From NCBI GenBank assembly GCA_030440445.1, contig CP098528.1, positions 2,418,001 through 2,482,000 on the forward strand: a stretch of 64,000 bases of DNA. The letters are read 5' to 3'. The notes under the pieces were generated by a model, which searched no databases, had not been told where the DNA came from, and worked only from the letters and a program-made list of their open reading frames with translations. The position numbers and the translations under genes were made by a program. Positions within the stretch are counted from its first letter, which is position 1; every line of letters begins with the position of its first letter. This document shows, piece by piece, positions 52,990 to 61,195 of the stretch. This DNA is from Halomonas sp. KG2. GTDB lineage: Bacteria; Pseudomonadota; Gammaproteobacteria; Pseudomonadales; Halomonadaceae.

Positions 52990-53485
52990 ATCTTTATCCA
53001 GGGTAACTCCGTAAGTGCGAAGCGCGGACTGAACTTGAGACTCTTCAGTAGCCTCTGAGGGATAAAGCCGGTAGCTAGGCGCAACTATTGGCTCTACAGC
53101 GCTAGCTCTTACAACGAAGACACTGTGTATTGGATAGCGATCGCCAGCCATCGGGAGAAGTGGACCAACCCAGCGAGAATACTCCGGTTCTGACGGCTTC
53201 AGTTCAGTTGCCATGCCAATGATCTTGAAGCCTTTTTGGACAAAAACATCAACAAAACTAAGGCAAACCTTCTGATTTGTCCTGACATTCTTCGCTGAGC
53301 GAGGTGAGGCAATATTTGCGATCACTATATTCTCGCCATCCGCCACAGCAAAGACTTCCTTGGGCGACACATTCGGCTGCCCGTTTTCGTCACTTGTGGC
53401 TAACCAACAGAGCACGCTTCGCTCTACAGATTCACGAACTTCGGTAGTCATTAGGTCTGACACGGTCTTTTCCTCGAATGCCTAA
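52919..53485 (-). mobile_element. Integron-type gene cassette 1 carrying a pyridoxamine-oxidase-like gene
   Basis: Starts on the minus strand at TTAGGC (53485), 22 bases before the gene start, and ends with the attC at 52913. The start with its preceding G (GTTAGGC) is exactly complementary to its own R'' (GCCTAAC). This self-complementarity, a single gene with very short leader and the stop codon in R'' are what a mobile cassette looks like. The integrase is not in the window. Confidence 0.7.
52984..53463 (-). CDS. Pyridoxamine 5'-phosphate oxidase-family flavin-binding protein
   Basis: A 159-residue protein of the PNPOx-like split-barrel fold: ERSVLCWLATSDENGQPNVS, then the phosphate-binding NIASPRSAKNVRTNQKVCLS. 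It probably binds FMN or F420-like flavin; it is not the vitamin B6 enzyme itself. The start is GTG 53463 with AGGAAAA upstream. It is the only gene of integron-type cassette 1. Substrate unknown. Confidence 0.8.
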   Translation of the reverse strand: MSDLMTTEVRESVERSVLCWLATSDENGQPNVSPKEVFAVADGENIVIANIASPRSAKNVRTNQKVCLSFVDVFVQKGFKIIGMATELKPSEPEYSRWVGPLLPMAGDRYPIHSVFVVRASAVEPIVAPSYRLYPSEATEESQVQSALRTYGVTLDKDA

Positions 53486-53554
53486 CAGGTGCTAGACGGC
53501 ACGCTTTATCATTGAGTGAACGTGCTGACACTTTCTAAAACCACCAACCGCCTA

Positions 53555-54181
53555 TTACGCAGGCCGCTTAGCCAGCAGTGCCCAAACACCCGCTGAAGAA
53601 AGTAGCGTTCCGCCCACAATATTGAAACGGCGCTGGGCGCGGCGTGAGGCAAGCATTTTGCGCACGGATGAGGCAAACACCGCGTAAAGCGTGGCATTGA
53701 GTGTCGCTAACACCACAAAGGTGACCGCCAAAATCCACAACTGCTGCCCCGCATTAGCACCAGGGCTAACAAATTGCGGCAAAAAGGCGACGAAGAAGAT
53801 GATGCCCTTGGGGTTCAGTGCCGTTACCAAATAGGTATTGGTGAACAGCTTCCAACGCGCCCCTGATACCGCAGGTGTTACCGGCTGAACTGACGATATC
53901 CCGGCACGCAACAGCTTTATCCCCATATAGAGCAGATATAAACCGCCGATCCATTTGATAACGGTGAACCAAAACGCCGAAGCGGCCAAAACAGCTCCCA
54001 AGCCAAGTAGCGAAAAAACCAGCGCCGTGGAATCGCCCAGGGCAACCGCGGCGACAAGTGGAATATTAGCGCGTCGACCTTGGGCGATGGAGTAGCTGAC
54101 AACCGTCAAAATCGTCGGCCCAGGAATAGCGAGCAAGGCCACGGATGCAAGCGCAAAGGCAAACCAAATTTCGATAGACAT
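53555..54181 (-). CDS. LysE/RhtB-family amino-acid exporter
   Basis: A 208-residue inner-membrane exporter with about six segments, usual length for the family. The N-terminus FALASVALLAIPGPTILTVVS contains the conserved PGP motif, and NPKGIIFFVAFLPQFV is the second family signature. Substrates of relatives are homoserine, threonine, leucine or lysine; which applies is not visible. AAGGTG precedes ATG 54181. Confidence 0.88.
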   Translation of the reverse strand: MSIEIWFAFALASVALLAIPGPTILTVVSYSIAQGRRANIPLVAAVALGDSTALVFSLLGLGAVLAASAFWFTVIKWIGGLYLLYMGIKLLRAGISSVQPVTPAVSGARWKLFTNTYLVTALNPKGIIFFVAFLPQFVSPGANAGQQLWILAVTFVVLATLNATLYAVFASSVRKMLASRRAQRRFNIVGGTLLSSAGVWALLAKRPA

Positions 54182-54429
54182 CGGGACAGCACCTTAGACG
54201 TGATAATGGCTAAGTTAGCATAAGCCGCAATAGGCTGGAGTCCCCCATTAGTCCCCCTGAGCCCCTCATTACTTTGACGATATGAGCGCCCCTGATGGTC
54301 GTTCTCACACTATTTTTAACTAAATAAACACAAAACGTTGACGAAATATAAAAATGTAGATATTTTTTAAGCGTAGGTTCTCTGTTTGATTCAGTTCTTT
54401 TTCACCCTTTTGCTAAAGAGAGGCGTCCA

Positions 54430-55392
54430 ATGAACGCTCCAGCCACTATCCCCGCACAGCAGCATCATGGTTTCACCCTTGGCCGCTCACCGCAGTCGGA
54501 CCGTTTACTGCAACTGAGCTTCCCTAAGGAAACAGTGAAAGCGTTTCTTGACGCCGTGTCGGAATGGCCGGTTCAGGCACTGGAATATAAGTCTTTCCTG
54601 CGTTTTCGAGTGGCCAAGATTCTTGATGACCTGTGTAAGAACACCCTTCAGCCGGTGTTGATTGAGACCATGGTGGATCGGGATACCGGGGCATTTCTGG
54701 TGACACCAGAGGGGCTGGATCAGGTTGAGCAAGCTGATGATATGGTGATATTTGCCACGGCAGTGGCTCACCTGATGGGGCGCTCTAACTACGACGCTAT
54801 GAGCGGCCAGTACTATGCGCGTTTTGTGGTCAAGAACGTCGATAACTCAGACAGTTACCTACGTCAGCCACACCGCGTGATGGAGCTGCATAACGACGGT
54901 ACGTTCGTGGAGCAGGACACCGACTACGTGTTGATGATGAAAGTTGACGAACAGAACATGCAAGGCGGCAACTCGTTACTGTTGCACCTTGATGACTGGG
55001 AAGGGTTAGACAGTTTCTACTCTCACCCACTGGCGCGTCGTAACATGCGCTGGACCGCGCCACCGAGCAAGAATGTTGATCGCGATATCTACCACCCCGT
55101 GTTCGATGTGGACACCGAGGGTCGCCCGATCATGGCCTACATTGACCAGTTCGTTCAGCCGAAGGACTTTGAAGAAGGCAATTGGCTAGCTGATCTGTCT
55201 GATTCGCTGGAAGGTAGCCAACATCAGCTATCGGTTCCGGTCGCTACTGGCAGCTTCCTTTTGATTAACAATCACTTCTGGCTACATGGGCGCGATCGCT
55301 TCACCCCGCACCCTGACCTGCGTCGTGAGTTGATGCGTCAGCGTGGCTATTTCACCCATGCCAAAACACTACGTCAGCCGCGTCAGGTATAA
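54430..55392 (+). CDS. glaH: Glutarate 2-hydroxylase GlaH (CsiD)
   Basis: A 320-residue Fe(II)/2-oxoglutarate-dependent oxygenase (E. coli CsiD/GlaH 325) that converts glutarate to L-2-hydroxyglutarate. Iron ligands: H and D in [13 protein letters not shown] and the distal H in [12 protein letters not shown]; the R in LMRQRGYFT binds 2-oxoglutarate. AGAGAGG precedes ATG 54430. It is the first gene of a two-gene unit with lhgO, completing the end of lysine degradation through glutarate. Upstream genes for cadaverine or aminovalerate conversion are not in the window. Confidence 0.92.
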   Translation: MNAPATIPAQQHHGFTLGRSPQSDRLLQLSFPKETVKAFLDAVSEWPVQALEYKSFLRFRVAKILDDLCKNTLQPVLIETMVDRDTGAFLVTPEGLDQVEQADDMVIFATAVAHLMGRSNYDAMSGQYYARFVVKNVDNSDSYLRQPHRVMELHNDGTFVEQDTDYVLMMKVDEQNMQGGNSLLLHLDDWEGLDSFYSHPLARRNMRWTAPPSKNVDRDIYHPVFDVDTEGRPIMAYIDQFVQPKDFEEGNWLADLSDSLEGSQHQLSVPVATGSFLLINNHFWLHGRDRFTPHPDLRRELMRQRGYFTHAKTLRQPRQV

Positions 55393-55408
55393 TCATTTAG
55401 AATAAGCT

Positions 55409-55436
55409 GGCCACCGCCATGACGGTGGCCATTTTC
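55409..55436 (+). terminator. Terminator-like hairpin between glaH and lhgO
   Basis: Stem GGCCACCG / CGGTGGCC with a six-base loop, followed by ATTTTCC. It lies 17 bases after the glaH stop and 27 before lhgO. A weak T tract suggests partial termination, lowering lhgO relative to glaH. Confidence 0.6.
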
Positions 55437-55456
55437 CCTTGGCTACCGAGACGCCT

Positions 55457-56671
55457 ATGTACGACTACATTATTATCGGGGGCGGCATTCTTGGGCTGTC
55501 GACTGCCATGCAGCTGATCCGCGCCTATCCTGACAAGAAGATGCTGCTGGTTGAGAAAGAGGATGGCCCTGCCCGCCATCAAACAGGCCACAACAGTGGC
55601 GTGATTCATGCAGGAGTTTACTACACGCCAGGCAGTTTAAAGGCGCGTTTTTGTTTAGAGGGTAACCTCGCCACCAAGGCGTTTTGTGACGAACATAGCA
55701 TTGCCTACGACGAATGCGGCAAGCTGCTGGTCGCCACGAATGACCTCGAACTCCAGCGTATGAAAGCACTATGGGAGCGTACAGAGGCTAATGGCTTGGA
55801 ACGGTATTGGCTGACGGCAGAAGAACTGCAAGAACGTGAGCCTAACATCACCGGCGTCGGTGGTATCTTTGTTCCTTCCAGCGGTATCGTCAATTACGCT
55901 GAAGTGGCTGCCGCCATGGGCCGCGAATTTGAAGCCGCTGGCGGTGAAATCCGCTACACCACGTCAGTCACCGGCTTAAGTGAGCTCCCCAATGAGGTGG
56001 TGGTATCTACCAGCCAGGGGGATTTCTCTACCCGCTACATGGTGTCCTGCTCTGGCCTGATGGCAGACCGCGTGGTACGTATGCTGGGTATCGAGCCAGA
56101 CTTTACGATCTGTCCGTTCCGCGGCGAGTACTTCCGACTGCCTGCACAGCACAATCAAATTGTTAATCACCTGATCTACCCGATTCCAGACCCTTCGATG
56201 CCGTTTCTTGGTGTTCACCTGACACGCATGATCGACGGCAGCGTGACGGTCGGCCCTAACGCTGTGCTGGCTTGGAAACGTGAAGGCTACCGAAAAACCG
56301 ATGTGTCGCTATCCGACACGCTAGCCATGCTGCGCCACCGCGGCATCCGCCAGGTGCTGAAAGACAACCTGCGTCCTGGGCTTTCCGAGTTTAAGAACTC
56401 AATCTATAAAAAAGGCTACCTGCAGCAAGTGCGTAAGTACTGCCCAAGCTTAACGCTTGCTGATCTTGAGCCTTACCCGGCTGGCGTGCGTGCCCAAGCG
56501 GTGTCCAACGATGGCAAGCTGGTCGACGACTTCCTGTTCGTCAACACGCCACGTACTGTCAACGTGTGTAACGCACCCTCGCCTGCGGCGACGTCTGCCA
56601 TTCCCATTGGCGCGTATATCGTAGAGAAAGTTAAACAGCAGGTTGGCGATAGCGCTGTTGTAGTGAGCTAA
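55457..56671 (+). CDS. lhgO: L-2-hydroxyglutarate dehydrogenase/oxidase LhgO
   Basis: A 404-residue FAD enzyme of the DAO family that oxidises the GlaH product to 2-oxoglutarate, passing electrons to the membrane quinone pool. The FAD fold reads YIIIGGGILGLSTAMQLI, followed by the family-typical ARHQTGHNSGVIHAGVYY, and the C-terminal NVCNAPSPAATSAIPIG. I start at ATG 55457, where the FAD motif begins; a TTG frame extends six codons upstream. It recycles the 2-oxoglutarate spent by GlaH. Confidence 0.92.
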   Translation: MYDYIIIGGGILGLSTAMQLIRAYPDKKMLLVEKEDGPARHQTGHNSGVIHAGVYYTPGSLKARFCLEGNLATKAFCDEHSIAYDECGKLLVATNDLELQRMKALWERTEANGLERYWLTAEELQEREPNITGVGGIFVPSSGIVNYAEVAAAMGREFEAAGGEIRYTTSVTGLSELPNEVVVSTSQGDFSTRYMVSCSGLMADRVVRMLGIEPDFTICPFRGEYFRLPAQHNQIVNHLIYPIPDPSMPFLGVHLTRMIDGSVTVGPNAVLAWKREGYRKTDVSLSDTLAMLRHRGIRQVLKDNLRPGLSEFKNSIYKKGYLQQVRKYCPSLTLADLEPYPAGVRAQAVSNDGKLVDDFLFVNTPRTVNVCNAPSPAATSAIPIGAYIVEKVKQQVGDSAVVVS

Positions 56672-56690
56672 GAGCACACCAAGCTGATTA

Positions 56691-56745
56691 GTAACAAGCC
56701 TATTTCGGGCGCATAGTCTGCGTCCGAAATAGGCTTAAGCGGTTA
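56691..56745. repeat. Large inverted repeat between lhgO and the GNAT gene
   Basis: AAGCCTATTTCGG-G-CGCA and TGCG-T-CCGAAATAGGCTT form an 18-base stem with one mismatch and a five-base loop (56696-56736). Outside it GTAAC and GTTAC also pair. It sits between converging genes and could terminate both, but neither side shows a good T run. Confidence 0.7.
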
Positions 56746-56746
56746 C

Positions 56747-57262
56747 TTAACCAGCGCCGCGTAACGCCATCAGCATTGCCTGCATCATAAGAGAAGAGTC
56801 CTTCCTAAGCGGCACCGGCTGCCCCATTGCCATAAATCCAGACGACCGATACAAATCAACTGCCGCCTCATTACTGATTGTAACGTCAAGCGCGAGACGC
56901 TCACACTCTTTATCTATCGCCCAGGTTTTAATTTTACCCAGAAGCGCCTTGGCGATGCCTTGCCCTCTTGCCGCAGGCGAAACCCACATTTGGTAGATGT
57001 GAGCGGTTTCCACCTCTGGTGCATGTATCACTCCCCAAGCAAGCCCCATCGCCCGGCCACCCTGCTCGGCCACTAACGGAAAAGCCACAAGCCCCCGCGC
57101 GCTAAGATCTAAGCGCACCCGCCAATCAGCATCCGACAATACAGATTCCTGCTCGTAAGTAGCGCCAAATGAGTCAGGGGAATCCTTGAGTGATTCCAGC
57201 CTAACGGACTTATACAGCGCCCAATCTTCTGGGGTTACTAGTTTGATGTTGAAATTTTTCAT
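56747..57262 (-). CDS. GNAT-family N-acetyltransferase
   Basis: A 171-residue GNAT enzyme. The acetyl-CoA binding loop is QMWVSPAARGQGIAKALLGK, and the C-terminal LDVTISNEAAVDLYRSSGFM is the conserved last motif. N-terminal RLESLKDSPDSFGATYEQE is common in this branch. Substrate unknown. Single gene on the minus strand. Confidence 0.85.
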   Translation of the reverse strand: MKNFNIKLVTPEDWALYKSVRLESLKDSPDSFGATYEQESVLSDADWRVRLDLSARGLVAFPLVAEQGGRAMGLAWGVIHAPEVETAHIYQMWVSPAARGQGIAKALLGKIKTWAIDKECERLALDVTISNEAAVDLYRSSGFMAMGQPVPLRKDSSLMMQAMLMALRGAG

Positions 57263-57371
57263 TTAAGGGATGGGCTGCATGGTGTGTGGGTGCTTAGGGA
57301 ATGAAGGCAGCAAGCCAGCGTTAAGACATTAATACACAGAAACAGGCCGCCATCAAAGGCGACCCATGGCA

Positions 57372-58250
57372 TTAAAAGGCAATAATTTGGCCATCAGCGG
57401 GGATAGACACGCGATCCTGGATCCCAACTTCTCGCACGTAATCAGACAACTCTTCACGGCTTAATGTCATATGGTTCACCGCGCCCATATGCACCGCGAT
57501 GATCGCCGCATTAGGGGCTGCCTGATGCATACGCAGCGTATCTTGCTTCCCCATGATGATTGGGTCACCTGAGAAGCCTGTGATCTCTGCGGCGCCGGCA
57601 TTCACGACAATCACCTCGGGATTATAACGCGCCAGCGTCTGCTCAACTTCATCGCGCCAGATGGTGTCACCCACCAAGTAGGTAGTTTTGTGCTCGGGGG
57701 CTTCGAAAACCACCCCCATCACCTCACCGAGCAATTGGGCCAGTTCAGGAACTGCATAGAGGGTGTCAGAGCCGTGTTGGCCGCCCGTTTTATGCAGTGT
57801 CACTCCACCAAATTCAACTTTACCGTCCAAAATGCGCACATCATTGAATCCCTGAGAGCGTATCAGCTCAGCATCGGTGGCATTCTGTGTAAATAGCGGC
57901 AGGTCTTTGGGCAACAGCTGCTGGGCAGCATCGTCCCAGTGATCGAGGTGTGTGTGAGTAACGATAATGGCATCGACACCGTCGATTATCTCCTCAACGG
58001 GCATAGGCAGCCCCTCCAGCGGGTTGCGTAACTCGCTACGGTAGGTATTTTCAAAGCCAGGATAAGTGCCCTGCTCAGCCAGCATCGGGTCCACCAAAAA
58101 GGTGGTGTCCCCATAGCTAACCTTCACTGTTGCATTGCGAATCTGCTGCAGCTTTTGCGTCGCCCCCTGAGCGTTTGAATCCGCCAAGGAGTTACCGGTA
58201 ATGAGCCCTGTTGTGAGGACAGGAGAACTGGATAAGGTTTTGATAGGCAT
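57372..58250 (-). CDS. Metallo-beta-lactamase-fold hydrolase (UlaG-like)
   Basis: A 292-residue protein with the metal site VTHTHLDHWDDA, further ligand VGDTIWRDE and H in AVHMGAVNHM. It resembles UlaG-like lactonases or phosphodiesterases that act on small molecules. The first 35 residues are weakly conserved and might be a poor signal peptide. It diverges from a GlxA-type regulator, which probably controls it. The substrate is unknown. Confidence 0.75.
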   Translation of the reverse strand: MPIKTLSSSPVLTTGLITGNSLADSNAQGATQKLQQIRNATVKVSYGDTTFLVDPMLAEQGTYPGFENTYRSELRNPLEGLPMPVEEIIDGVDAIIVTHTHLDHWDDAAQQLLPKDLPLFTQNATDAELIRSQGFNDVRILDGKVEFGGVTLHKTGGQHGSDTLYAVPELAQLLGEVMGVVFEAPEHKTTYLVGDTIWRDEVEQTLARYNPEVIVVNAGAAEITGFSGDPIIMGKQDTLRMHQAAPNAAIIAVHMGAVNHMTLSREELSDYVREVGIQDRVSIPADGQIIAF

Positions 58251-58396
58251 CTAATGACTTCCTTCAATACGCTGCTGGATTGGTAGACAACAGTGTAGAG
58301 AGAGGCGACCGTCAAAAAAATTGGCCTGAAAGTCAGTGTTCGAAAGTTTTGGGCCACTATGGTAAGGCTAAGTTAAGAACAGCTAAGGAATTACCC

Positions 58397-59350
58397 ATGT
58401 CCTTACCACGCGTAGGTTTAATTCTCCATCCCCGTATCACTCCTTTTCATTTCTCGGTGCCCTATACGGTGTTCGGCATGGCCTTTCCTGATCGCTCACT
58501 CTTCGATCTGTCCATCGTTGCAGCTTGGGAAGACTCGCCAGAGAGTGATGAGGTGATGACAATAAAGCCCAACGGCGGCTTAACGCTCTTGGATAACGTG
58601 GATATAGCCGTGGTCCCTGGCTGGCATGACCTGGATGAACCGCCACCGCCTGAGCTGGCCGAGGCGCTTGTCCGCTGCCATGAACGGGGCACTCATGTGG
58701 TGGGGCTTTGTTACGGCACGTATGCACTGGCGTACGCTGGACTGCTCGACGGCAGGCGGGCATCAACTCACTGGGTCGCCGAGCAGGACTTTAGTGACCG
58801 ATTCCCAAGAGTCAAGCTGGACACCAATGCGCTTTATGTGGAGGAGGATCGTTTAGTGACGTCCGCAGGCACGGCGGCAGGCCTAGATTGCTGCTTATTC
58901 CTGGTGCGCGAGTATTACGGCGCAACGATTGCCAACAAGATTGCCCGTATTATGGTGGTTCCCCCGCACCGCGAAGGTGGGCAGGCGCAGTTCATTGAGC
59001 AACCCGTTGCCATTTCCACTCAAGACGCCCATATCAATCGCTTATTGGATTATTTGAGAGAAAACCTAGTCGGCTCGCATCGCATCGATGAGCTAGCGGC
59101 TCGAACCTCCATGAGCAGACGCACCTTCACGCGCCACTTTCAAAAAGCAACCGGAATGACGGTGGTGGAGTGGCTTGTCAACGAGCGCCTACGGCGCGGG
59201 CGCGAGCTACTGGAAACCACCTCCCTGTCGGTGGAAGCGATTGCGGAACGAGTTGGCTTTCATACGGCAACGTCTTTCCGTCAACATTTTAGGCAACATC
59301 ATCAAGTCAGCCCACGCGACTGGCGTAAAACTTTTGGCGGCAACTCCTGA
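58397..59350 (+). CDS. GlxA/FtrA-family AraC-type regulator
   Basis: A 317-residue regulator from ATG 58397 with AAGGAA before it; the frame extends 39 codons upstream through the divergent promoter. The N-terminal DJ-1/PfpI-like amidotransferase domain includes HVVGLCYGTYALAYAGLLDG with a cysteine at the nucleophile elbow. The C-terminal AraC helix-turn-helix pair reads IDELAARTSMSRRTFTRHFQ and SVEAIAERVGFHTATSFRQHF. It likely activates the divergent hydrolase gene in response to an unknown compound. Confidence 0.85.
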   Translation: MSLPRVGLILHPRITPFHFSVPYTVFGMAFPDRSLFDLSIVAAWEDSPESDEVMTIKPNGGLTLLDNVDIAVVPGWHDLDEPPPPELAEALVRCHERGTHVVGLCYGTYALAYAGLLDGRRASTHWVAEQDFSDRFPRVKLDTNALYVEEDRLVTSAGTAAGLDCCLFLVREYYGATIANKIARIMVVPPHREGGQAQFIEQPVAISTQDAHINRLLDYLRENLVGSHRIDELAARTSMSRRTFTRHFQKATGMTVVEWLVNERLRRGRELLETTSLSVEAIAERVGFHTATSFRQHFRQHHQVSPRDWRKTFGGNS

Positions 59351-59870
59351 GTTGTTTCTGGCTAGCATTGCCCCGCTCTGCCGTTAACCGCGTTCATAAA
59401 TTTTTGGGTTAACTGACAAGAGCCACCTTCAAGTCTCGTCGCGTTTTCAGCGCTATCCCATGGATTCGTCAAACGACGGTTTAGGCCAAGCCGTCGTTAT
59501 CGGCCAGAAGCGGTCTTTTAGGTATCACTGATGTAGCGATTTATAACGCCCGCATTACGGGCTGGTTTGTAGTGGCAGCGCAAAACCAGTCCCGGTACAC
59601 GCGATTTAAAGGTTGTCAGAAAGGAACCTGACAAAGTGCATTTCGAGGCCGTTGCAGCGGCCCTTCAATCGTAGCCGATAGCGTATCAAGCGCGCATAAC
59701 CGTGTTCCAATCTATACTGTGGCCAGCCGCTTCGAGCTCACGCGCAAGTGCCTCTTCCAGCTACCGTTGCTGTCCATCGTCTCCAACACAACTGTTGTCA
59801 ACGCACTGAATCAAGAATAGTTAAAACACTAGGCAAGCGCCGGTACGACAACGCATACGCCGCACCTCGC
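59351..59870. other. 520-base stretch without an intact gene
   Basis: No open frame here looks like a gene. On the minus strand 59760-59686 reads LEEALARELEAAGHSIDWNT and ends VMRA with a stop; this looks like a short piece of a lost protein, perhaps a transposase. ACGACGG/CCGTCGT pairs around 59474-59499. Otherwise nothing is recognisable; it appears to be decayed sequence. Confidence 0.35.
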
Positions 59871-60110
59871 TTAGTGAACGCGCAAACCTTCCGTCTGATA
59901 AAGCAGATTGACTTCTACCACCCGTCCTTCTAAAAGGTGGCAATACTGACGAGTCTTGCCCGCTTCCTGGCGCGATCGCACCTCGCCGCCTTCCTGCTCA
60001 CAGTAATTGACGGCAACCTGCTGCGCCTGGTTAGCACCATCAGTAGTACCTAGGGTCGAACATCCCGCCAGTGCCATCCCTATCAAAATCAACATGCCAT
60101 AACGAGCCAT
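59871..60110 (-). CDS. Small DUF333-like lipoprotein
   Basis: A 79-residue lipoprotein from ATG 60110 with GGGAG upstream. The signal LILIGMALAGCS has lipobox LAGC. The mature part AVNYCEQEGGEVRSRQEAG with a second cysteine in YCHLLEGRVVEV resembles DUF333 proteins. Function unknown. Confidence 0.7.
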   Translation of the reverse strand: MARYGMLILIGMALAGCSTLGTTDGANQAQQVAVNYCEQEGGEVRSRQEAGKTRQYCHLLEGRVVEVNLLYQTEGLRVH

Positions 60111-60280
60111 GTGCTTCTCCCTTTGCATTGTTACGTTGAACAGTGATTCGTTGAACAGTGATTATTAGCAGCGCAAAACCCGCTGATATTCATTCATTAT
60201 AGTCAACGTTCGGACTTTCTTGGCATGGCAGCCAGAAATGATGACCTGCTTCTAATATGTCGAAAGTCAGGTTGAATACG

Positions 60281-61186
60281 CTATCCCCCTGCCACCATCA
60301 AGGCGCTGCCAGCGCGTGACCGATTGGGTACGTTGATCACTTTTGTGATCCAATCCCCCGTTCTTGCCAGCGCGTTTAAATCAATGCCTGACTCGATTCC
60401 CAAACCCTCAAGCATATACACCACATCTTCGCTTGGCACATTGCCAGAAGCTCCTTTGGCATAGGGGCAGCCCCCCAAACCGGCGACGGAACTATCAATA
60501 ACGCTTAGGCCCTCTTCCAGCATCGCATAGAGATTCGCAAGTGCTTGGCCGTAGGTATCATGACAGTGGGCGGCCAGGTTATTTATTGGCACCTGAGCGG
60601 CAACAGCCGCCAACATATGTTTGGCTTTTGATGGCGTTCCGGTGCCGATCGTATCGCCCAGTGATACCTCATAGCAGCCCATCTGGTATAGCGCCTTGGC
60701 AACTCGCGCCACCTGTAAAGGCGCGATCTCCCCCTCATAAGGGCAGCCAAGCACGCAGGAAATATATCCCCGTACACGTAGCCCGGCCTGGCGCGCATGC
60801 TCTACCACCTGCTCAAAACGCTCGAGCGACTCGGCGATAGAGCAGTTTATGTTCTTGTGAGAAAAGGCTTCACTTGCTGCGCCAAATACGGCGACTTCGT
60901 CAACATCGCACTCAATCGCTGCTTCAAGGCCTTTCAGATTAGGTGTCAAGGCTGAATAGACAACGCCAGGGCGTCGCTCAACGCCCTGCATTATTTCCCG
61001 ATGGTCGGCCATTTGCGACACCCAGCTAGGCGACACAAAGCTCGCCGCCTCGATATTTGCACAACCCGCCTCCACCAGGCGCTTGATAAACGCAAGCTTC
61101 AGGTGAGTAGGCACAAACGCCTGTTCATTTTGCAAACCGTCGCGCGGACCGACCTCGACCAGGCGCACAGAGGATGGCAAGGCCAT
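60281..61186 (-). CDS. mvaB: Hydroxymethylglutaryl-CoA lyase
   Basis: A 301-residue TIM-barrel enzyme cleaving HMG-CoA to acetoacetate and acetyl-CoA. The start VRLVEVGPRDGLQNEQAFVP holds the catalytic RDGLQ, and GCPYAKGASGNVPSEDVVYM holds the flexible active-site loop with the cysteine of GGCPYA. HCHDTYGQALAN supplies metal ligands. It follows the HMG-CoA reductase gene by nine bases, as in Pseudomonas mevalonii mvaAB. Leucine degradation is an alternative role, but no liu genes are here. Confidence 0.93.
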   Translation of the reverse strand: MALPSSVRLVEVGPRDGLQNEQAFVPTHLKLAFIKRLVEAGCANIEAASFVSPSWVSQMADHREIMQGVERRPGVVYSALTPNLKGLEAAIECDVDEVAVFGAASEAFSHKNINCSIAESLERFEQVVEHARQAGLRVRGYISCVLGCPYEGEIAPLQVARVAKALYQMGCYEVSLGDTIGTGTPSKAKHMLAAVAAQVPINNLAAHCHDTYGQALANLYAMLEEGLSVIDSSVAGLGGCPYAKGASGNVPSEDVVYMLEGLGIESGIDLNALARTGDWITKVINVPNRSRAGSALMVAGG

Positions 61187-61195
61187 GTTGTCTCC

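Noticed and set aside
53479..53554. A complete attC site upstream of cassette 1
   Set aside because: Only the R' end GTTAGGC is clear; no RYYYAAC-type R'' follows the LysE stop, so it is at most a half site or the attI side.
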